Origin: Deltaproteobacteria bacterium
Lineage (GTDB): Bacteria; Desulfobacterota; Binatia; UTPRO1
Assembly: GCA_020852955.1 (NCBI GenBank)
Contig: JADYZW010000061.1
Location: 1-33,500 of the forward strand
Reading direction: 5' to 3'
Length of the DNA: 33,500 nt
In this document: positions 8,589-17,710 of the stretch, piece by piece
Layout of the letters: each line of letters begins with the position of its first letter
Position numbering within the stretch: position 1 is the first letter of the stretch
Notes under the pieces: generated by a model
Databases searched by the model: none
Told to the model about the DNA's origin: nothing
What the model saw: only the letters and a program-made list of their open reading frames with translations
Position numbers and translations under genes: made by a program

Positions 8589-9745
8589 TGGCAGAGCGTT
8601 GCGCCGTCATCGGCATCGGTCAGACGAAGCACGACGTGAAGCGCACCGACGTGTCGCTTCCCGGACTCCTGCGCGAGGCGGTCGATCGCGCCTTCGCCGA
8701 CGCGGGCGTCGGCTGGCGCGACATCGACGCGGTCGTGATCGGCAAGGCGCCCGACATGTTCGAGGGCACGATGATGCCCGAGCTCTACCTCGCCGACGCG
8801 CTCGGCGCGGCGGGGAAGCCGATGCTGCGCGTACACACGGCGGGCAGCGTCGGCGGCTCGACCGCGATCGTCGCGGCGCAGCTCGTCCAGGCGGGCATCC
8901 ACGAGCGCGTGCTGACGGTCGCCTACGAGAAGCAGAGCGAAGGAAACGCGATGTGGGCGCTCACCGTGCGCATCCCGTTCCAGCAGGCGATCGTCGCGGG
9001 GGCGGGCGGGTACTTCGCCCCGCTCATCCGCGCCTACATGCGACGCTCGGGGGCGCCCGAGGACACGGGCGTCCGGGTGGCCCTCAAGGACCGGCAGAAC
9101 GCGCCGAAGAACCCGTACTCGCACCTGGTCTTCCCCGACGTCACCTACGAGATGATCGAAGGGTCGCCCATGCTCTGGGATCCGATCCGCTACATGGAGA
9201 CGTGCCCGTCGTCGGACGGCGCTTGCGCGATGGTGCTCGCGAGCGACGCGGCAGCGAAGAAGGCCAGGCACGCGCCGGCGTGGGTGCACGGCACCGCCAT
9301 GCGGAGCGAACCGACGATGTTCGCCGGCCGCGATCTCGTGAATCCGCGCGCCGGCCGCGATTGCGCCGCCGAGCTCTACCGGAAGGCGGGCATCGCCAAT
9401 CCCCGCAAGGAGCTCGACTGCGCCGAGGTCTACGTGCCGTTCAGCTGGTTCGAGCCGATGTGGATGGAGAACCTCGGGTTCGCGCCCGAGGGCGAGGGCT
9501 GGAAGATGACGCAGGAGGGCGCAACCGCGCTCGGCGGCGACATGCCGATCAACGCGTCGGGCGGCGTGCTCTCGTCGAACCCGATCGGCGCCTCGGGCAT
9601 GATCCGGTTCGCCGAGGCGGCGCTGCAGGTGCGCGGACTCGCCGGGGAGCATCAGGTGCCAGGCGCCAAACGCGCGCTCGGCCACGCCTACGGCGGCGGC
9701 TCGCAGTTCTTCGCGATGTGGATCGTCGGGAGCGCGCGGCCGTGA
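8588..9745 (+). CDS. Thiolase-fold lipid-transfer protein, Ltp3-like
   Basis: This is a 385-residue SCP-x/thiolase-like protein. It opens with CAVIGIGQTKHDVKRTDVS and carries HTAGSVGGSTAIVAAQLVQA where thiolases have their active cysteine (Ser replaces Cys). It also has CPSSDGACAMVLAS, and ends with NASGGVLSSNPIGASGM and GHAYGGGSQFF. It starts at TAATG, sharing one base with the previous stop, and its TGA overlaps the GTG of the next gene. Paired with the preceding shorter Ltp and the DUF35 proteins, it resembles Ltp3 (Rv3523). The lack of the thiolase Cys suggests side-chain carbon-carbon cleavage of a steroid-CoA rather than thiolysis, by analogy with Ltp2. That is inference. Confidence 0.86.
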   Translation: MAERCAVIGIGQTKHDVKRTDVSLPGLLREAVDRAFADAGVGWRDIDAVVIGKAPDMFEGTMMPELYLADALGAAGKPMLRVHTAGSVGGSTAIVAAQLVQAGIHERVLTVAYEKQSEGNAMWALTVRIPFQQAIVAGAGGYFAPLIRAYMRRSGAPEDTGVRVALKDRQNAPKNPYSHLVFPDVTYEMIEGSPMLWDPIRYMETCPSSDGACAMVLASDAAAKKARHAPAWVHGTAMRSEPTMFAGRDLVNPRAGRDCAAELYRKAGIANPRKELDCAEVYVPFSWFEPMWMENLGFAPEGEGWKMTQEGATALGGDMPINASGGVLSSNPIGASGMIRFAEAALQVRGLAGEHQVPGAKRALGHAYGGGSQFFAMWIVGSARP

Positions 9746-10611
9746 GGTTCTGGCAGTCCGTGGCGTTCGCGGCGCCCGACGAGGTGCTCGAACTCGCGCG
9801 GATCGCGGAGCGGGTCGGCTTCCACGGCGTCTTCTGCTCCGAGCACGTCTTCTTCCCGGAGCGGCTCGCTTCCAAGTACCCGTACTCGCCGGACGGCGCC
9901 CCGCTCTTCACCGCCGAGACGCCGTGGCTCGATCCGTGGGTGCAGATCGCGGCGATGGCGGCCGTGACCCGCACCCTGAGATTCGTGACGGGCGTGTACA
10001 TCCTGCCGCTCCGCCACCCGCTCGAGGTGGCGAAGACGGTGGCGAGCGTGGCGCTGCTCTCGGGGGATCGGGTCGGGCTCGGCGTCGGCGCCGGCTGGAT
10101 GCGGGAGGAGTTCGACGTTCTCGGCCGCGCATTCGCGGGACGCGGCAAGCGCATGGACGAGCAGATCGCCATCCTCAGAAAGGTGTGGGCGGGCGGCATG
10201 GTCGAGCACCACGGGGCGCACTACGCCTTCCCGCGCCTGCAGCTGTCGCCGGCGCCGCGGACGGCGCCGCCGATCCTGATCGGCGGGCAGAGCGAGGCGG
10301 CGTTCAAGCGCGCGGCGCGCCTCGGCGACGGCTGGGTCGGCTCGGGACACGCGCCGGAGCAGGTGCTGGAGGTGATGCGGCGGTTGCAGGAGCTCCGGCG
10401 CGAGGCCGGCCGCGAGCGCGCGCCCTTCGACGCCATCCTGGTCCTGAGCGCGCCGGCCGGGCTCGACGATCTGCGGCGCTTCGAGGACGCGGGCGTTACG
10501 TCGCTGGTGAGCTGGCCGCTCACGTTCACCCTCGGTCCCCAGGCGACCATGGACGAGAAGCGACGCTACCTCGAGACCTACGCGAACGACGTGATCGCCA
10601 AGATCGGATGA
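9742..10611 (+). CDS. LLM-class F420-dependent oxidoreductase
   Basis: This 289-residue luciferase-like (beta/alpha) barrel protein starts at GTG 9742, overlapping the preceding stop as GTGA. Family signatures are the N-terminal ARIAERVGFHGVFCSEHV segment, the central LRFVTGVYILPLRHPLEVAK, the glycine-rich SGDRVGLGVGAGWMREEF, and PPILIGGQSEAAFKRAARLGDGW. These are typical of bacterial F420- or FMN-dependent enzymes. In M. tuberculosis an LLM gene (Rv3520c) adjoins the DUF35-ltp4-ltp3 block, so its place here looks conserved. Which double bond or hydroxyl it works on is unknown. F420 use is a family inference; no F420 biosynthesis gene is in the window. Confidence 0.88.
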   Translation: MRFWQSVAFAAPDEVLELARIAERVGFHGVFCSEHVFFPERLASKYPYSPDGAPLFTAETPWLDPWVQIAAMAAVTRTLRFVTGVYILPLRHPLEVAKTVASVALLSGDRVGLGVGAGWMREEFDVLGRAFAGRGKRMDEQIAILRKVWAGGMVEHHGAHYAFPRLQLSPAPRTAPPILIGGQSEAAFKRAARLGDGWVGSGHAPEQVLEVMRRLQELRREAGRERAPFDAILVLSAPAGLDDLRRFEDAGVTSLVSWPLTFTLGPQATMDEKRRYLETYANDVIAKIG

Positions 10612-10718
10612 GCCGGGCGCACGGCGCGCCCGCCCCTCCGAGCGGGCTGGAAGGAGAAGGAGCCCTCGTGAAGATTCGTCGCAGTGACACGTTCGGCGGC
10701 AGCCGGTCGGTCGGGTGA
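10608..10718 (+). other. Possible 36-residue coupling ORF between the LLM and EchA genes
   Basis: An ATG at 10608 overlaps the LLM stop (ATGA) and opens a 36-codon frame ending at TGA 10716-10718. That stop in turn overlaps a GTG at 10715 in frame with the EchA gene. Inside it, AAGGAGAAGGAG at about 10651-10662 precedes a GTG at 10668 that would give a 16-residue version. This is the strongest ribosome-binding site in the operon, but it serves no recognisable protein. It may load ribosomes for EchA by termination-reinitiation. It may also be chance. Confidence 0.3.
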
Positions 10719-10726
10719 GCCGCGTC

Positions 10727-11539
10727 ATGTCGGAGCCCGCGCTGATCTACGAGAAGGAGGGGCACGTCGCGACCCTCACGATGAACCGGCCCGAGGTGCG
10801 CAACGCCTTGAACGCCGAGATGCTCTGCCGCCTCGCCGATGCGTGGCAGGACGTCAACGACGACCCCCGGATCCGCGTCGCCATCCTGACGGGAGCGGGG
10901 GAGCAGGCGTTCTGCGCCGGCGCGGACCTCGACCGGCTCGTCCGGATGATGCAGGGGCAGCGCCCGCCCGAGACCGACTACGACCGGCGGATCATCGCGG
11001 ACGTGCCCATCATCTACAAAGGACTGTTGCGGAACTACGAGGTCTTCAAGCCCATCGTCGCGGCCGTGAAGGGGTTCTGCGTCGCCGGCGGCAGCGAGAT
11101 CCTGCAGACCACGGACATCCGGATCGCCGCCGACGACGCCCGGTTCGCGATCGCCGAGGTGAAACACGGGCTCTTTCCGATGGGCGGATCGACCGTGCGC
11201 CTCGCGCGACAGGTTCCGTTCTGTCACGCCATGGAGATCCTCCTGATGGGCGAGCAGTTCTCGGCGGCCGACGCGCTTCGCATCGGGCTCGTGAACCGCG
11301 TCGTCCCGGCGGGCGAGGTGATGGCCGAGGCGCGGCGCTCGGCCGAGGTCATCGCGCGCAACGGCCCGCTCGCCGTACAGGCCGTGAAGCGCTCCGTCCT
11401 CGCGGGGCTCGGCCGACCGACGGCCGAGGCCCTCGATCTGGAGCAGCAGCTCGGGATACCCGTGTCGATGTCGCAGGACGCCAAAGAGGGGACGCGCGCC
11501 TTCAAGGAGAAGCGCCCCCCCGTCTTCCAAGGAACGTGA
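10727..11539 (+). CDS. echA19: Enoyl-CoA hydratase, EchA19-like (crotonase family)
   Basis: This 270-residue crotonase would hydrate a steroid 2-enoyl-CoA. An N-terminal TLTMNRPEVRNALN, the oxyanion-hole segments FCAGADL and GFCVAGGSEIL, and both catalytic-type glutamates (in GGSEIL and IAEVKHGL) are present. The middle and end (FPMGGSTVRLARQVPF, ANGPLAVQA-like, SQDAKEGTRAFKEKRPP) match what I recall of mycobacterial EchA19, which acts on cholesterol side-chain intermediates and sits next to fadD19. The ATG at 10727 fits the family N-terminus. GTG 10715, four codons upstream, is an alternative that would overlap the small coupling ORF. Its stop shares a base with the next ATG (TGATG). Confidence 0.88.
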   Translation: MSEPALIYEKEGHVATLTMNRPEVRNALNAEMLCRLADAWQDVNDDPRIRVAILTGAGEQAFCAGADLDRLVRMMQGQRPPETDYDRRIIADVPIIYKGLLRNYEVFKPIVAAVKGFCVAGGSEILQTTDIRIAADDARFAIAEVKHGLFPMGGSTVRLARQVPFCHAMEILLMGEQFSAADALRIGLVNRVVPAGEVMAEARRSAEVIARNGPLAVQAVKRSVLAGLGRPTAEALDLEQQLGIPVSMSQDAKEGTRAFKEKRPPVFQGT

Positions 11540-13182
11540 TGAAGATCCATCTCGGTCTGCTCCAGGAGCTCGTCGCCGAGCTGCTTCCCGACCACGAAGC
11601 GATCGTCGCCAGGGAGCGCGTGCTCACGCACCGCGATCTCGCCGAGCGCAGTCGGCGTTTCGCGCGCGCGCTCGCCGCCCGCGGTCTCGGCTGCCGGAAG
11701 GAACGTGCGGCGCTTTCGCCCTGGGAGTCCGGCCACGATCACGTCGCCGTCTACCTCTACAACTGCCCCGAGTACCTCGAGGCGATGTACGGCAGCTACA
11801 AGGCGCGCGCGGCGGCGGTGAACATCAACTACCGCTACAAGGCCGACGAGCTGCACTACCTGCTCGACAACTCGCGCGCGCGCGCGATCGTGTACCACGC
11901 CGTGTTCGCACCGCTGCTCGCCGAGGTGCGCGACCGGCTGCCGGCGCTCGAGCACCTCTTTCAGATTCCCGACGAGTCCGGGAACGCGCTCCTGCCGGGC
12001 GCGGTCGACTACGAAGCGGCGCTCGCCGCGGAGCCGGCGACGATGCTGGACCTGCCGTTCAGTCCGGACGACCTGTACGTGCTTTACACCGGCGGTACGA
12101 CCGGCATCCCGAAGGGGGTGCTCTGGCGTCACGAGGACGTGTTCTTCAACGGGCTCGGCGGCAATCTTCCGCACTTCGGTCGCCTCGACACCGAGGAGAA
12201 GCTCCGTAGCCACATCACGATGGGGATCGGCGGGCGGGCGCTCATCTGCCTGCCGTTCATGCACGGCGCGGGACAGTGGAACGCGTTCAATGCGTTCCAC
12301 CGCGGCGGCGCGATCGTACTCCCCGACGAGACGAAGCGGCTCGATGCGCACGCGGTCTGGCGCGCGGTCGCGCGGTACGGGTGCGATCAGATCGGCATCG
12401 TCGGGGACGCCTTCGCGCGGCCGCTCATCACGGCGCAACGCGAGGGCGCGTACGATCTCTCGTCGCTGCGCGTGCTGGTGAGCACGGCAGCGGTCTTGTC
12501 GCCCACGGTGAAGCAGGAGCTGCTGGCCGAGCTGCCGCCCGTCATGGTGATCGAGAGCATCGGGGCGTCCGAGCTCGGCATGCAGGCGATGGCCAACGAC
12601 ACCGAGTCGGGCCAGAAGGGCGTTCCGGCCTACCAGCTCCGCGAGAGCACGGTGCTCCTGAAGCAGGATCGGAGCGGCGAGCTCGCGCCCGGGACCGACG
12701 AGACCGGCTGGATCACGAGCACCGGCGATCTTTGCCTCGGGTATCTGGGCGACGAGGAGAAGACGCGCGCCACCTTTCAGATCATCGACGGCAAGCGTTA
12801 CGCGATCGGCGGAGACCGCGGGCGCTTCCTGCCCGACGGACGGGTGCTCTTTCTCGGGCGCGACTCCTCGTGCATCAACAGCGGCGGGGAGAAGATCTAC
12901 GCCGAGGAGGTCGAGCGCATCGTGAAGAGCCACCCGGCGGTGTACGATGCGCTCGTGGTCGGCATCCCGAACGAGCGCTGGGGGCAGCAGGTGACCGCCG
13001 TCATGGCGCTCGTGCCCGGCCACGCCGCGCCGACGCTCGAGGAGCTGCGGGCGCATTGCGCGCCCCACCTCGCGGACTACAAGCTCCCGAAGGGCCTCGT
13101 GATCGTTCCCGAGGTGGGGCGGGCGCCGAACGGCAAGCCGGATTACGAGTCGGCGAAACGCGCCGCGCTCGCCGCCGGCTGA
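11539..13182 (+). CDS. fadD19: FadD19-like steroid acyl-CoA synthetase
   Basis: This is a 547-residue ANL ligase, essentially the length of mycobacterial FadD19. The AMP-binding loop YTGGTTGIPKGVLWRHEDVF is near residue 182, followed by the PFMHGAGQW segment. SIGASELG (A5-type), STGDLCLGYLGDEEKTR, CINSGGEKIYAEEVER and the catalytic lysine in PNGKPDYESAK come later. FadD19 loads C26/C27 steroid side-chain acids onto CoA after P450 oxidation, and the flanking EchA19-like and CYP125-like genes give that same context. The start ATG overlaps the EchA stop by one base. A second, related ligase lies at 3935-5602, so the cluster may handle two side-chain lengths or types. The exact substrate remains inferred. 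Confidence 0.9.
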   Translation: MKIHLGLLQELVAELLPDHEAIVARERVLTHRDLAERSRRFARALAARGLGCRKERAALSPWESGHDHVAVYLYNCPEYLEAMYGSYKARAAAVNINYRYKADELHYLLDNSRARAIVYHAVFAPLLAEVRDRLPALEHLFQIPDESGNALLPGAVDYEAALAAEPATMLDLPFSPDDLYVLYTGGTTGIPKGVLWRHEDVFFNGLGGNLPHFGRLDTEEKLRSHITMGIGGRALICLPFMHGAGQWNAFNAFHRGGAIVLPDETKRLDAHAVWRAVARYGCDQIGIVGDAFARPLITAQREGAYDLSSLRVLVSTAAVLSPTVKQELLAELPPVMVIESIGASELGMQAMANDTESGQKGVPAYQLRESTVLLKQDRSGELAPGTDETGWITSTGDLCLGYLGDEEKTRATFQIIDGKRYAIGGDRGRFLPDGRVLFLGRDSSCINSGGEKIYAEEVERIVKSHPAVYDALVVGIPNERWGQQVTAVMALVPGHAAPTLEELRAHCAPHLADYKLPKGLVIVPEVGRAPNGKPDYESAKRAALAAG

Positions 13183-13257
13183 TCCCATGGCGAGACGTCG
13201 GCGGACCCGCTAGGGTCCGGCCGCCCCGGCGGGGGACGACTCCAGGAGGAGGCCGAC

Positions 13258-14496
13258 GTGACCACCATCGACCCGGCGACGCTCGACGTCGCGAGCCCCG
13301 AGCACTACGAGCGGCACGGGTATCCCCATGCCGAGTGGACGTGGATGCGACGCCACGACCCGGTCTTCTGGTACGAGCGCGCCAACGTCGATCCGTTCTG
13401 GGCGATCACGAAGCACGCCGACATCGTCACGCTCGGCAAGCAGCCCGAGCGCTTCCTGAACGCACCGCGGATGGCCGTGTTCACGCACGATCTGCCGCCG
13501 CCGGAGGAAGGGACGTCCCGGCACCTCCTGAACATGGACCCTCCCGACCACGGCAAGTATCGCAAGGTCACGAGCCACTGGTTCACGCCCCGCGCCGTTC
13601 GCGGCATGGACGCCAAGGTCGCCCGCGTCACGCGCGAGGTCCTCGACGCGGCCGCCGGGGTCGACGAGCCCGATTTCGTGCGGGACGTCTCGGCGAAGAT
13701 CACCATCGCGGTCATCGCCGAGATGCTCGGCGTGCCGCGCGTCGACTGGGACAAGCTCTTCCGGTGGACCAACGAGATCATCGCGCCGCAGGACCCGGAG
13801 TTCCAGCACGGCGCGACGGCGGAGGCCACGATCGAGCAGGCGCGCCTCGAGCTCTTCGGCTACTTCGACGATCTCGCCAAGCGGCGGCGCGCGGCGCCCG
13901 CCGACGACATCGTGAGCGTGGTCGCGAACGGCCAGGTGAACGGGGCGGCGCTGCCGCCCGTCGAGCTGCTGTCGTATTTCTTCCTCCTGGTCGTCGCCGG
14001 CAACGAGACGACGCGCAACGCCATGACCGGGGGCATGCTGGCGCTTCTCGAGCACCCCGAGGAATGGCGCAAGCTGCGGGCGGACGCGCGGCTGGTCGAT
14101 CGCGCCGTCGAGGAGATCGTGCGCTGGACGACGCCCGTCATCCAGTTCTGCCGGACCGCGACCGAGGACTACGCGCTCCGCGGCAAGACGATCCGCAAGG
14201 GGCAGGCGGTGTGCCTCTTCTACGCGTCGGGCAACCGGGACGAGGAGGTGTTCCCCGATCCGTTCGTGTTCCGCGTCGATCGCGATCCGAACCCGCACGT
14301 CGGTTTCGGGATGGGGGAGCACGTCTGCCTCGGAGCGCACCTCGCGCGGCTCGAGCTCCGGCACGCGTTCGCGCAGCTGCGCGAACGGCTCGTGCGCTGT
14401 GAGGCGCGCGGCCGGATCGAACGGGTCCGCTCGAGCTTCGTCGGCGGGATCAAGCGGGCCCCGATGCGCTGGGAGATCGCCCCCGCCGCGGCGTAG
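13258..14496 (+). CDS. Cytochrome P450, CYP125/CYP142-like steroid C26 hydroxylase
   Basis: This is a 412-residue soluble bacterial P450. The I-helix oxygen motif AGNETTRN, the ExxR motif in EEIVRWTTP and the haem loop [10 protein letters not shown], with Cys357 as axial ligand, are all intact. The stretch from the I-helix to the haem loop, and the C-terminal [19 protein letters not shown], parallel what I recall of CYP125. That enzyme oxidises the terminal side-chain methyl of cholest-4-en-3-one to a carboxylate. The GTG start is fixed by an AGGAGGAGG site at about 13244. It is the last gene of the plus-strand operon, 75 bp after the ligase that would use its product. No ferredoxin or reductase gene is in the window. 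Confidence 0.9.
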   Translation: MTTIDPATLDVASPEHYERHGYPHAEWTWMRRHDPVFWYERANVDPFWAITKHADIVTLGKQPERFLNAPRMAVFTHDLPPPEEGTSRHLLNMDPPDHGKYRKVTSHWFTPRAVRGMDAKVARVTREVLDAAAGVDEPDFVRDVSAKITIAVIAEMLGVPRVDWDKLFRWTNEIIAPQDPEFQHGATAEATIEQARLELFGYFDDLAKRRRAAPADDIVSVVANGQVNGAALPPVELLSYFFLLVVAGNETTRNAMTGGMLALLEHPEEWRKLRADARLVDRAVEEIVRWTTPVIQFCRTATEDYALRGKTIRKGQAVCLFYASGNRDEEVFPDPFVFRVDRDPNPHVGFGMGEHVCLGAHLARLELRHAFAQLRERLVRCEARGRIERVRSSFVGGIKRAPMRWEIAPAAA

Positions 14497-15103
14497 CGAC
14501 GGCGGGTCGTTCGCCGCCTCCGCCGCCGGGTGTCACAGGACTGCACGATGCCGTGACGGCGCGACGCGCGCACGGCCGGGATCCGCGCCCGCCGGCCGTT
14601 CGCAACGCCGCGATTCCACGCCGCTTCACCCGTGGATTCCAGGGCGGACGCCATGGGCTCCCCTAGGGATTCCGCGGCACGGCGCGTGCTTGGTGGTCCG
14701 CGTCGGATGGCGCCGAGTCCGAGCGCTTGCCGGCCCGGATGGGTTCCTGTACCGGGTCGGGACGGGTTGTCGCCGCGGCGGCGGCGGAAGCGGGGTGGTG
14801 GTGGGTCAGCCGAGCCGAGTTCTTCGCGTCTCCTCCACACGATCGATGAGTGAGACTTGCGTGCGCAAGGACCTCGGCGTCCGCGCGAAGAACCGTGACG
14901 ATCGCCGGTTTTGTACTGCGCAGCTGGGGGTCGCGGCGCGTGCGGCGAGCGAGCAGGGGCGCGAAAAGCCTGGGCTTCGCGATGGCGCCCGCCGTGCGGC
15001 GCGCTTTCTGCATCCGCTACCGTTCCGTGACCGCACCGCCACGAGTCCGCGTTCCGAATCCTCTCCGCCGCCGGTCGCGATTTCGCCGCGAGGGGGATTC
15101 GTC
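14497..15103. other. 607-bp intergenic region after the P450 gene
   Basis: No convincing gene was found on either strand. Open frames here have no start with a ribosome site and no recognisable protein. The proximal part holds a hairpin that may end the P450 operon. The distal part must contain the promoter of the propeller-protein gene at 15104, but no clear -35/-10 pair could be assigned. Confidence 0.6.
14572..14599 (+). terminator. Hairpin downstream of the P450 operon
   Basis: ACGGCCGG at 14572-14579 pairs with CCGGCCGT at 14592-14599 across a 12-nt loop, 75 nt after the P450 stop. There is no clear T-tract, so it is a weak terminator call. Confidence 0.35.
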
Positions 15104-17662
15104 ATGCACGCTCGGTTCGCGCTGATCGCCGGCGCGCTCGTCGTCGCGCTGCTGATCGTGGGCCCCGCTCCCGGAGTCGAGGCGGCGATGTCGACGCCGA
15201 CCGCGAGCGCGGCCGCCACGTCGGCCAGCGGTATCCGCGTGTCGTGGCTGGACGCCAACGCGGACGTCGGGAGCTTCTACCTCGAGCGGAGCCTGAAGAA
15301 GACGAGCGGGTTTCGGAGGATCGCGATCCTCCCCGGGAATACGCGGACCTACCAGGACGGCGGCCTGCTGGCGGCGACCACGTACTACTACCGCGTGCGC
15401 GCCAAGACGGGATCGAGATACTCGCGCCGCTCGGCGGTCGTGAGCGCGACCACGGATCTCGCGAGCGCGGCGACCGCGACCCGGACCGCGACGCCGCGAC
15501 CGACGACCACCGCCCTGCCGACGGCGAGCGCCACCCGCACGGCGACGTCCGTGCCGACCGCGACCCGGACCGCGACGCCGATCGCGACCGTGACGCAGAC
15601 GCCGGCGCGCACGGCGACCAGCGCGCCGACCGCGACGCGCACCGCCACGCCGACGCCGACGCGCACTGCGACGCGCACCGCGACGCCGACGCGCACCGCG
15701 ACGCCGACGCCCGTTTCGACGCAGACGCCGGCGCGCACGGCGACCGCTGCGCCGACCGCGACGCGCAGCGCGACGCCGACGCCGACCCGCACCGCGACCC
15801 CGGCGCCGACCGCGACCGCGGCCTTCGATCCGCTGCTCGTCGGCTTTCTTCCCGGCGTCGGGGCGGCGATGGATGTCGCGGTGAGCGGCGCGACCGCGTA
15901 TGTCGCGTCGGATGCGTTCGCGCTGACGAGCATCGACGTGGCCACGCCGGGGGCGCCCGTGGTCGATGCGACCTCCGACGTGCCCCTGGCGGGCGCGCAC
16001 GTCGCGGTCGCCGGCAGCCGCGCGATCGTCACCACCGTCGAGGCGGGGCTCGCGCACGTGCGCGTCCTCGACCTTTCGACGGGCGTCCGCATGGTGGGCG
16101 ACCTCGCTACGACCGCGCCGTCGATCCTCGACGTCGCCGTGAACCCCGCGGGCACCGTTGCCGTGATCGCCCTCGGCGCGAGCGGGGTCTGGGTCGTCGA
16201 TCTCGCGAATCCCGCCGCGCCCGTCCGGCGCGGCACGTTCGACACGGCGGGCGTCGCCTTCGCCGTGGCGCTGAACGGCACGGGATCGCTCGCCTACGTC
16301 GCGGACGGCAGCGGCGGCCTCAAGATCCTGAGTCTCGCGAACCCGAGCGCGCCGGCGCAGGTCGCGAGCCTCGCGGTGAGCGGCATCCAGCGCGACGTCG
16401 CGCTCCAGGGCGCCGTCGTCTATCTCGCGGACCAGATGGGGCGCCTCGTGACGGTGGACGTCGCGAATCCGAGCGCGCCGGTGCAGCTCGGAGCGCTGGC
16501 GCTCGGGCGGTACGTCTTCAATGTGGCCGTGGAGGGAACGCGGGCGGTCCTCCACAGCGCGGATTCGGTCGCGTACCTCGACGCGGTCGACGTCACCTCG
16601 CCGACCGATCCCGCGAGCCTCGGGAGCGTCGCGGTCGACGCGGCGGGCGGCATCAAGGGGGTCGCGCTCGGCGGCGGCCGGGCGTACGTGGCCAACGGCG
16701 GCGCCGGTCTCAAGATCTACGACCTCGGGGCCGTCCCGGCGATCCGAGGGACCATGAAGGACGCGTTCACCGCGACGCGCGTCGCCGCCACCGATACGCT
16801 CGCGGTGCTGACCGGAGCGCACCTCGCGAGCAACACGGCGCGGCTGCAGGTGATCGACACGGAGAATCCGACGCTGCCGGTCGTACTCGGCGAGTTGCCC
16901 ACCACGGTGACTCCCGCGGGCATCCTCGACGTCGCCGTGAATCACGCGGGGAGCCTCGCGGTGACGGCGATGGGCGCGAGCGGGATTTGGGTCGTCGATC
17001 TCCGCGACCCGACGACGCCGGTGCGGATCGGCACCTTCGATACGACGGGGACGGCGTTCGCGGTCGCGTTCGACGCGAGCGGCGGCGTCGTCTACGTGGC
17101 GGACGGCGGCGGCGGCCTCAAGGTCGTGAGCCTGGCGACGCCGAACGCCCCCGCGCAGGTGGGGAGCCTCGCGGTGAGCGGCATCCAGCGCGACGTCGCG
17201 GTGCAGGGAGGCGTCGCGTATCTCGCCGATCAGATGGGACGCCTCGTGACGATCGACGTCGCCGCACCGGCGGCGCCCCATCAGCTCGGCGCCGTCACGC
17301 TCGGTCGCTATGCGTACGGCGTCGCGGTCGAGGGCGGTCGGGTCGTGATGTCCTCCGCGGACTCGACGGCGTACCTCGACGTCATCGACGTCGGCGTGCC
17401 CGCCGCGCCCGTCGTGCTCGGCAGCGTGGCCGTCGACGCGGCGGGAGGCATCAAGGGGCTCGCGCTCGCGGGCGGCCGCGCGTTCGTCGCGAACGCGGGC
17501 CAGCGCGTCCGCGTGTACGGCCTCGCGACGCCGAGCGCCCCGACCCAGCTCGGCAGCGGGTACACGGTCGGCGCCGCGAACGACGTCGCCCCGGGCAGCG
17601 GCGCCGCGTTCGTCGCGGACGCGGCCGCGGGCATCGCGATCGTCGATCTCTACGCCAACTGA
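15104..17662 (+). CDS. Secreted FN3 and LVIVD-repeat beta-propeller protein with Thr-Pro linker
   Basis: This is an 852-residue exported protein. A signal peptide covers about residues 1-28 (a hydrophobic core of [15 protein letters not shown] ending near VEAA). A fibronectin-III-like domain follows at about 30-115 ([20 protein letters not shown] ... TTYYYRVRA). A low-complexity Thr/Ala/Pro linker runs from about 118 to 240. A large propeller made of LVIVD-type repeats (xVxVVDLxNPxxPV) fills the remainder. The propeller contains two long copies about 266 residues apart that share [11 protein letters not shown] and [11 protein letters not shown]. The ATG at 15104 is preceded by AGGGGGA and begins the signal peptide; the frame is open further upstream without support. 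It is probably on or outside the cell surface. The function is unknown and no link to steroid use is evident. Confidence 0.88.
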   Translation: MHARFALIAGALVVALLIVGPAPGVEAAMSTPTASAAATSASGIRVSWLDANADVGSFYLERSLKKTSGFRRIAILPGNTRTYQDGGLLAATTYYYRVRAKTGSRYSRRSAVVSATTDLASAATATRTATPRPTTTALPTASATRTATSVPTATRTATPIATVTQTPARTATSAPTATRTATPTPTRTATRTATPTRTATPTPVSTQTPARTATAAPTATRSATPTPTRTATPAPTATAAFDPLLVGFLPGVGAAMDVAVSGATAYVASDAFALTSIDVATPGAPVVDATSDVPLAGAHVAVAGSRAIVTTVEAGLAHVRVLDLSTGVRMVGDLATTAPSILDVAVNPAGTVAVIALGASGVWVVDLANPAAPVRRGTFDTAGVAFAVALNGTGSLAYVADGSGGLKILSLANPSAPAQVASLAVSGIQRDVALQGAVVYLADQMGRLVTVDVANPSAPVQLGALALGRYVFNVAVEGTRAVLHSADSVAYLDAVDVTSPTDPASLGSVAVDAAGGIKGVALGGGRAYVANGGAGLKIYDLGAVPAIRGTMKDAFTATRVAATDTLAVLTGAHLASNTARLQVIDTENPTLPVVLGELPTTVTPAGILDVAVNHAGSLAVTAMGASGIWVVDLRDPTTPVRIGTFDTTGTAFAVAFDASGGVVYVADGGGGLKVVSLATPNAPAQVGSLAVSGIQRDVAVQGGVAYLADQMGRLVTIDVAAPAAPHQLGAVTLGRYAYGVAVEGGRVVMSSADSTAYLDVIDVGVPAAPVVLGSVAVDAAGGIKGLALAGGRAFVANAGQRVRVYGLATPSAPTQLGSGYTVGAANDVAPGSGAAFVADAAAGIAIVDLYAN
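15455..15830 (+). repeat. Degenerate GCGACGCGCACCGCGACGCCGA-type repeats encoding a Thr-Pro/Thr-Ala linker
   Basis: Short irregular repeats of ACGCCGACG and ACCGCGAC units encode runs such as [20 protein letters not shown]. They form the flexible linker between the FN3-like domain and the propeller. Unit length and order vary, so slippage-type expansion is likely. Confidence 0.85.
16124..17530 (+). repeat. Two-copy internal duplication within the propeller gene, offset 798 bp
   Basis: ATCCTCGACGTCGCCGTGAA occurs at 16124 and again at 16922. Similarity then continues for about 600 bp in each copy (16124 to about 16730, and 16922 to about 17530). The spacing equals 266 codons and stays in frame, so the propeller part arose by tandem duplication. 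Confidence 0.85.
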
Positions 17663-17687
17663 GCGTGGATCGACGCCGACGCCGGTC

Positions 17688-17710
17688 GCGGGCGCCGCGC
17701 CGGCGCCCGC
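17688..17710 (+). terminator. GC-rich hairpin after the propeller gene
   Basis: GCGGGCGCC at 17688-17696 pairs perfectly with GGCGCCCGC at 17702-17710 around a 5-nt loop, beginning 26 nt after the stop at 17662. No T-run follows, so termination may need Rho or the call may be wrong. Further along the same gap, TTTCTC (17732) pairs with GAGAAA (17761) around a second small hairpin. Confidence 0.45.

Noticed and set aside
14399..15103. N-terminal extension of the propeller protein to more than 1000 residues
   Set aside because: The signal peptide and a ribosome site define the ATG at 15104. The upstream part overlaps the P450 gene and has no protein character.
15455..15830. Regular short repeats considered as a CRISPR or VNTR array
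   Set aside because: Units vary in length, have no unique spacers and encode an in-frame Thr-Pro linker.
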